Of a DNA stretch of 64,000 nt, positions 60,139 to 64,000 are shown in pieces; within the stretch, counting starts at the first letter, position 1, and the number at the start of each line of letters is the position of its first letter. This stretch comes from CAMDBL01 sp964498125 (GTDB taxonomy: Bacteria; Pseudomonadota; Alphaproteobacteria; Rhizobiales; Hyphomicrobiaceae), in assembly GCA_964498125.1 (NCBI GenBank), contig CAZCGE010000051.1, forward strand, positions 1 through 64,000. The letters are read 5' to 3'. A program made the position numbers and the translations under genes. Below the pieces are notes generated by a model. That model was not told the origin of the DNA and ran no database searches. It was given only the letters and a program-made list of their open reading frames with translations.

Positions 60139-60152
60139 TTCCGCACACCCGC

Positions 60153-61781
60153 CTACTTATCCAGCCAGACCGCCGCCAGATCCTGGCCGATCAGATGCGT
60201 CGGGCCCATGTGCCAGCCTTTGATCGACTTGTCGTGGATGATGATGCGGTGCCACCACAGGAACGGCACCATGTAAGCCTCGGTCATCAACCGCGTCTCC
60301 AGTTCGCGGATCACCTTGCGCCGCTCCGCCGGATTGTCGGAGAGCGCACTCTGCCTGGCGACCAGCTCGTCCACCGCGCGGTCGATAAAGCGGGCGCGAT
60401 TGCCAGAGATATCCGCCGACAGGAAGCGCGAGAACGAGAAATCCGGCTCATCGACATAATCGCTCTGAAAATCGAGCACGAGGTCGAAGTTGCCCTCCAG
60501 CAGCGTGGTGTTGTAGGCCGTATCCAGCAACGGCACATGCTCCACCTCGACGCCGATCTGCCGCCACTGATCGATCATGAAGATGGCGGCGGCCTGGAAC
60601 GGGTTCTGTGGCGCGGAACGGTTCGACAGCTTGAACTTGAGGTTCGCATGCCCGGCTTCCGCCAGCAGGCGCTTGGCCTCGGCGCGCGCGGCGGCGATGT
60701 CCTTGGAGAAACCCGGCAATGCCATCAACTCCGCATCGGTCGCCGCCATGGCGGAGCCTGGACGCACCGCGCCGCCGACCGCCTTGAGATTGGTCGATCG
60801 CGACAGCACCTGCGAGGCCTGCCAACGGTCGAGCGCCAACGACAAGGCACGACGCACGCGGGCATCGTCGAACGGCGCCTTCTTGGTATTGTACGTGATC
60901 AGAGTATTAGTGCCCCAAGGCAGCTCGTGCACCATGACCCGGTCGGGCGCCGCCTGCTTCAGGCGATCGCGATCGGTGGGCGCCAATCCGCGAAAATCGG
61001 CCAGCACCTGTCCGCCCTGCAACGCATTGATCAGCGCCGGTCCGCTGATGAACTGCGCGCGCACGCCGTCGAGGTGGGGCAGGCCCGCCACGAAATAGCC
61101 GTCGAACCGCTTGGCATCCAGGTGCGAGCCGGCGGTATGACCAGCGAACATGAAGGACCCCGTTCCCAGCACGTTGCGCTCGGGAAAGCGCGGATCCGAC
61201 TTGAGCTTGGCGGCGCTGTAGACGCAATTGAGCGGGTTGGCCACGGTGTACAGGAATGCCGGCTGCGGCCGCTTCATCTTGAAGACCACGGTCGCTGCGT
61301 CCGGAGCCTCGATCGCCGCCACCTCGGTGAAGAAATTCTTGCGCACCGAGGCGATGCCAGCCGGTGGATTGACGATGCGCTCGAAGCTGGCTTTGACGTC
61401 CTCCGAGGTCAGCGCGCTACCGTCGTGAAATTTCACATTCGGGCGCAGCTTGAAGGTGTACTGGGTCTTGTCGGACGATACCGTCCAGGACTCGGCCAAA
61501 TCGCCGGTCAGCTTGGGATAGTTTTCCACGTCGATGCGCATCAGCGTCGAGTAGAACAGCGACACGGTGTGGATGACGTTGAACAGCGCGCTGGCGTGGC
61601 AATCATAGGTCGGCGGATCGCCAGCATTGATGCCGAATACCAAGGTGCCACCCTTCTTCGGCGCGGTCTGGGCCAGCGCCGTGCCGGAGAGACCCATGCC
61701 GGACAGGCCAGCGAAGAGGAGGGCAGCAGCCCCGATTGATGCAATCACCCTGTTCCGGGTCGGTGACGACGGATAGGCCAT
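60153..61781 (-). CDS. ABC transporter solute-binding protein, family 5
   Basis: 542 residues with a Sec signal (ASIGAAALLFAGLSGMGL, then TALAQ). Family-5 features: KKGGTLVFGIN, YSTLMRIDVENYPKLTGDLA, KPRPNVKFHDG-type KLRPNVKFHDGSALTSEDV, and the lobe-2 NRSAPQNPFQ region. It would bind peptides, nickel or other solutes for a Dpp/Opp-type importer; the permease genes are not in the window. The start at 61781 has GGAGGGAG upstream. Confidence 0.92.
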   Translation of the reverse strand: MAYPSSPTRNRVIASIGAAALLFAGLSGMGLSGTALAQTAPKKGGTLVFGINAGDPPTYDCHASALFNVIHTVSLFYSTLMRIDVENYPKLTGDLAESWTVSSDKTQYTFKLRPNVKFHDGSALTSEDVKASFERIVNPPAGIASVRKNFFTEVAAIEAPDAATVVFKMKRPQPAFLYTVANPLNCVYSAAKLKSDPRFPERNVLGTGSFMFAGHTAGSHLDAKRFDGYFVAGLPHLDGVRAQFISGPALINALQGGQVLADFRGLAPTDRDRLKQAAPDRVMVHELPWGTNTLITYNTKKAPFDDARVRRALSLALDRWQASQVLSRSTNLKAVGGAVRPGSAMAATDAELMALPGFSKDIAAARAEAKRLLAEAGHANLKFKLSNRSAPQNPFQAAAIFMIDQWRQIGVEVEHVPLLDTAYNTTLLEGNFDLVLDFQSDYVDEPDFSFSRFLSADISGNRARFIDRAVDELVARQSALSDNPAERRKVIRELETRLMTEAYMVPFLWWHRIIIHDKSIKGWHMGPTHLIGQDLAAVWLDK

Positions 61782-62130
61782 GTTTGCTCCCTCCGGCCGT
61801 ATCTGCGCCACCAGCCCGCGGCCGTCGGGACGGTTTTTCTGTTGCTCACATCGTCAATTCTAACGGCTGGGCGCTTGGCAGGCAATCGACGGCAAGGTCG
61901 GCGAAGCGGGCCGACCCAGTACGCCATCGATGGGGGTAGACAGGGCAATGCCCGATAGCCGCGCCGCGCGGTTGCGATGGGCGACATTGCCTGTCAGGCG
62001 CGGTTTCCGTGACCGAGGGAGCAGCGCAGGGGCAGCTTGTGCGCGAGAACGACAAACCGGGCCTTGCCGACACCGTTGCCAACACGACCTGCCACCCGAC
62101 GGAAATATCAGTCTAAGCCATTGAAAAACT
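61782..62130. other. Gap with a stem-loop
   Basis: About 350 bases before tRNA-Pro. It holds GACAGGGCAATG (61939-61950) paired with CATTGCCTGTC (61985-61995). No supported gene; open frames on either strand have poor codon patterns. The promoter of the binding-protein gene lies at its left end. Confidence 0.5.
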
Positions 62131-62207
62131 TGGTCGGGGCGGCGGGATTCGAACTCGCGACTTCCTGCTCCCAAAGCAGGCGCTCCACCAGGCTGAGCTA
62201 CGCCCCG
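62131..62207 (-). tRNA. tRNA-Pro (anticodon TGG)
   Basis: 77 bases including an encoded CCA. The acceptor (CGGGGCG/CGCCCCG), the D-stem (GCTC/GAGC), the anticodon stem (CCTGC/GCAGG) with loop TTTGGGA, and the T-loop TTCGAAT are all present. The anticodon is TGG. One A-C mismatch is visible in the T-stem. Confidence 0.95.
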
Positions 62208-62301
62208 GACGACGATTGCGGTGCCCTTCTAGCATGGCGGGCCCCGCAGACAAGCGTGCAAATCGCTGGGCGCCGAGATCTGGGCGCTGCTGTCGGGCGC
62301 T

Positions 62302-62315
62302 GGGGTCAGACCCAT
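62302..62315. repeat. Half copy of the palindromic element
   Basis: GGGGTCAGACCCAT, identical to the left half and centre of the 60113 copy, without its second arm. It lies between the tRNA and the E1 alpha gene. Confidence 0.5.
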
Positions 62316-62443
62316 ACGCGCTCATTTGGCTCCCGTCATGTGTGGACGGCTTGGATTGAACCGACGTCACGCCTTGAGCCAATGATCCAGTTGCCATCCT
62401 GCCGTGGCTCGCGCACCATATGAACCTGGACCGATAGTCATGG

Positions 62444-63418
62444 ATGACCATCATGAACCTCTCGCCCGACAAGCAGCGCGCCATGCTGCGCCAAATGCTG
62501 ACCATCCGCCACTTCGAGGAGCGCGCGTCCGCCGACTACCACGCCGGCAAGATCTACGGCGTCGTGCACTGCTACATTGGCGAGGAGGCCGTGGCGACTG
62601 GCGTGTGCTCGGCGCTGGAGGACGGTGATCGCATCATCTCCACGCATCGTGGCCACGGCCACTGCATCGCCAAGGGCGCCGATCTCAACCGCATGATGGC
62701 CGAGCTGTATGGACGTGCCACCGGCTACTGCAAGGGCAAGGGTGGCTCCATGCACATTGCCGATTTCGACATCGGCATGCTGGGGGCCAACGGCATCGTT
62801 GCCGGCGGCATTGCCATCGTCACCGGCGCCGGCCTCGCCGCCATGATGGACGGCGAGCGCCGTGTCGCCGTCTCCTTCTTCGGCGACGGCGCATCGAATG
62901 CCGGGCCGTTCCACGAGTGCCTCAACATCGCCGCGGCCTGGAAGCTGCCGATGCTCTACATCTGCGAGAACAACCAGTATGCCGCGCAGACTCCGCAGGC
63001 GGAGACGCATGCGCTGGCGGACGTGGCGGCGCGGGCGGCCGGCTATGGCATCCCCGGCGTGGTGGTCGACGGCAACGACATCTTCGCGGTCAACCAGGCC
63101 GCGGCCCGCGCAGTGGAGCGGGCCCGCGCAGGTGAGGGGCCGACGCTGATCGAGTGCAAGACCTTCCGCTGGCGCGCCCACACCGAGCGCAAGGGCCAGC
63201 CCGATTTCCGCACCGCGGACGAGATCGAGTCGTGGAAGCGGAAGGACCCGATCGCGCGGCTGGTGGCGCAGCTGAAGGCGCAGGGGCAACTCTCCGACCA
63301 CGATTTGGCGGCAATGGAGACGGAGGTGCTGGCCGGGATCGAGACCGCCTGCGCCTTCGCCGAGGCGAGCCCGTTCCCGAGACCAGAACAGGCCACCGAA
63401 GACGTGTTCGCGGCGTGA
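62444..63418 (+). CDS. 2-oxoacid dehydrogenase E1 alpha subunit (AcoA/PdhA-like)
   Basis: 324 residues. Thiamine-diphosphate enzyme that decarboxylates a 2-oxoacid or acetoin for a lipoamide-linked complex. The TPP motif GDGASNAGPFHECLNIAAAW is near residue 145; HRGHGHCIAKG and KGKGGSMHIAD are family marks, as is RAHTERKGQPDFR near the C-terminus. The start may be 62444 or 62453; no clear ribosome site. The E1 beta gene follows by 16 bases. Confidence 0.9.
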   Translation: MTIMNLSPDKQRAMLRQMLTIRHFEERASADYHAGKIYGVVHCYIGEEAVATGVCSALEDGDRIISTHRGHGHCIAKGADLNRMMAELYGRATGYCKGKGGSMHIADFDIGMLGANGIVAGGIAIVTGAGLAAMMDGERRVAVSFFGDGASNAGPFHECLNIAAAWKLPMLYICENNQYAAQTPQAETHALADVAARAAGYGIPGVVVDGNDIFAVNQAAARAVERARAGEGPTLIECKTFRWRAHTERKGQPDFRTADEIESWKRKDPIARLVAQLKAQGQLSDHDLAAMETEVLAGIETACAFAEASPFPRPEQATEDVFAA

Positions 63419-63434
63419 GGCGAGGGAGAATCGA

Positions 63435-64000
63435 ATGCGTGAGCTGACCTATGTGCAGGCTGCGACCGAGGCGATCGCCGAGGAGATGCGGCGCGATAAG
63501 AAGATCTTCTACATGGTGACCGACACGATCCCCTCGCTGCTCGAGGAGTTCGGCCCCCAGCGCATGCGGGCGTCGCCGATCTCGGAGGGTGCGCTGACCG
63601 GCATGGCGATCGGCGCTGCCGGCTCGGGCTACCGCCCGATCGTCGACTGGCGGCAGGTGACGTTCTCGTTCGTCGCCATGGACCAGATCGTCAACCAGGC
63701 GGCAAAAATTCACTACATGTTCGGCGGCCAGCGCACGTTCCCGATCCTGTATCGCGCCGCGGTCGGCGGCGGCACGCGGCTCGCAGCCCAGCACGCGCAG
63801 TGCCCCTACTCGATGCATATGAACCTGGCGGGACTGAAGATGTTTCTGCCGTCGACGCCCTATGACATCAAGGGCCTGCTCAAGACGGCGATCCGCGACA
63901 ACAACCCCGTTATCTCTTTCGAGTCGAACCGCCTGATGCAGATGAAAGGGCCGGTGCCGGACGGCGACTACACGATCCCGTTCGGCCAGGCCGACATCAA
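63435..64000 (+). CDS. 2-oxoacid dehydrogenase E1 beta subunit, partial
   Basis: First 188 codons of the beta subunit; the stop is beyond the window. GGGAG lies seven bases before the ATG. The segments PISEGALTGMAIGAAGSG and VAMDQIVNQAAKIHYMFGG match the family and form the TPP/alpha interface. The early loop that usually reads GEDVGxxGG is short here (YMVTDTIPSLLEEFG). It pairs with the alpha gene upstream. The E2 gene was not seen and would lie beyond the window. Confidence 0.88.
   Translation, partial: MRELTYVQAATEAIAEEMRRDKKIFYMVTDTIPSLLEEFGPQRMRASPISEGALTGMAIGAAGSGYRPIVDWRQVTFSFVAMDQIVNQAAKIHYMFGGQRTFPILYRAAVGGGTRLAAQHAQCPYSMHMNLAGLKMFLPSTPYDIKGLLKTAIRDNNPVISFESNRLMQMKGPVPDGDYTIPFGQADI

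Noticed and set aside
60195..61739. Plus-strand open frame opposite the family-5 binding protein
   Set aside because: Antisense shadow; the minus strand has a signal peptide and family motifs.

Overview
The window is a 64-kb piece of a GC-rich alphaproteobacterial chromosome. The evidence is the recA-alaS neighbourhood, a DUF2865 secreted protein, a class II DAHP synthase, citramalate synthase, several TRAP (DctP) and Bug-type periplasmic binding proteins, and short dispersed repeats of the kind found between genes in Hyphomicrobiales and related soil groups. No plasmid, prophage, insertion sequence, CRISPR array or rRNA is visible. Genus cannot be fixed from the sequence alone. The style fits a free-living soil or water heterotroph.

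Layout. 1-3265 (leftward): copper-type export and oxidation block (two small secreted proteins, a TolC-like lipoprotein, a multicopper oxidase cut by the window edge). 3286-6283 (leftward): a CoA-linked organic-acid operon (enoyl-CoA hydratase, CoA transferase/hydrolase, and a 2-hydroxyacid dehydrogenase whose C-terminus is lost next to the copper block). 6416-14616 (rightward): quinone oxidoreductase, uvrB, NTF2-like protein, SDR, DUF6600 protein, meaB. 14703-22399 (leftward): a large secreted TPR-CHAT protein, then the overlapping set cysS, MNT, HEPN, cimA. 22690-31401: a hydratase, DUF2865 protein, GNAT, nadE, a RelB/YafQ-type toxin-antitoxin pair, DAHP synthase and a YbdK-like ligase. 31513-37046 (leftward): cyclic-nucleotide-gated channel, alaS, recA. 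37751-43833: small protein, patatin, GST, DctP, hydrolase, MetE-like protein. 43839-47001: divergent MFS / MarR-EmrA efflux locus. 47047-55260: peroxiredoxin-like protein, a DctP-like/dehydrogenase/pseudo-protease set, Bug protein, an XRE-regulator pair, SDR and tandem MaoC proteins. 55318-64000: chromate transport and resistance pair, proC, a 4-TM protein, a peptide-type binding protein, tRNA-Pro, and the E1 alpha and beta subunits of a 2-oxoacid dehydrogenase.

Most genes are housekeeping or catabolic. The main unusual signal is a dispersed 26-27-base perfect palindrome with GGGGTCAGACCC/GGGTCTGACCCC arms. It lies between genes and also inside two essential genes: once in uvrB and twice in the editing domain of alaS. 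In both genes it is exactly 27 bases long and read in the same frame, adding GSDP-x-GL-x-P peptides. Other points are an HEPN-MNT pair translationally coupled between cysS and cimA, a secreted caspase-like CHAT protein, a DegP-like protein without its catalytic triad, a TRAP binding protein with no export signal fused by overlap to a dehydrogenase operon, and a probably leaderless promoter in front of an overlapping small-protein/XRE pair.
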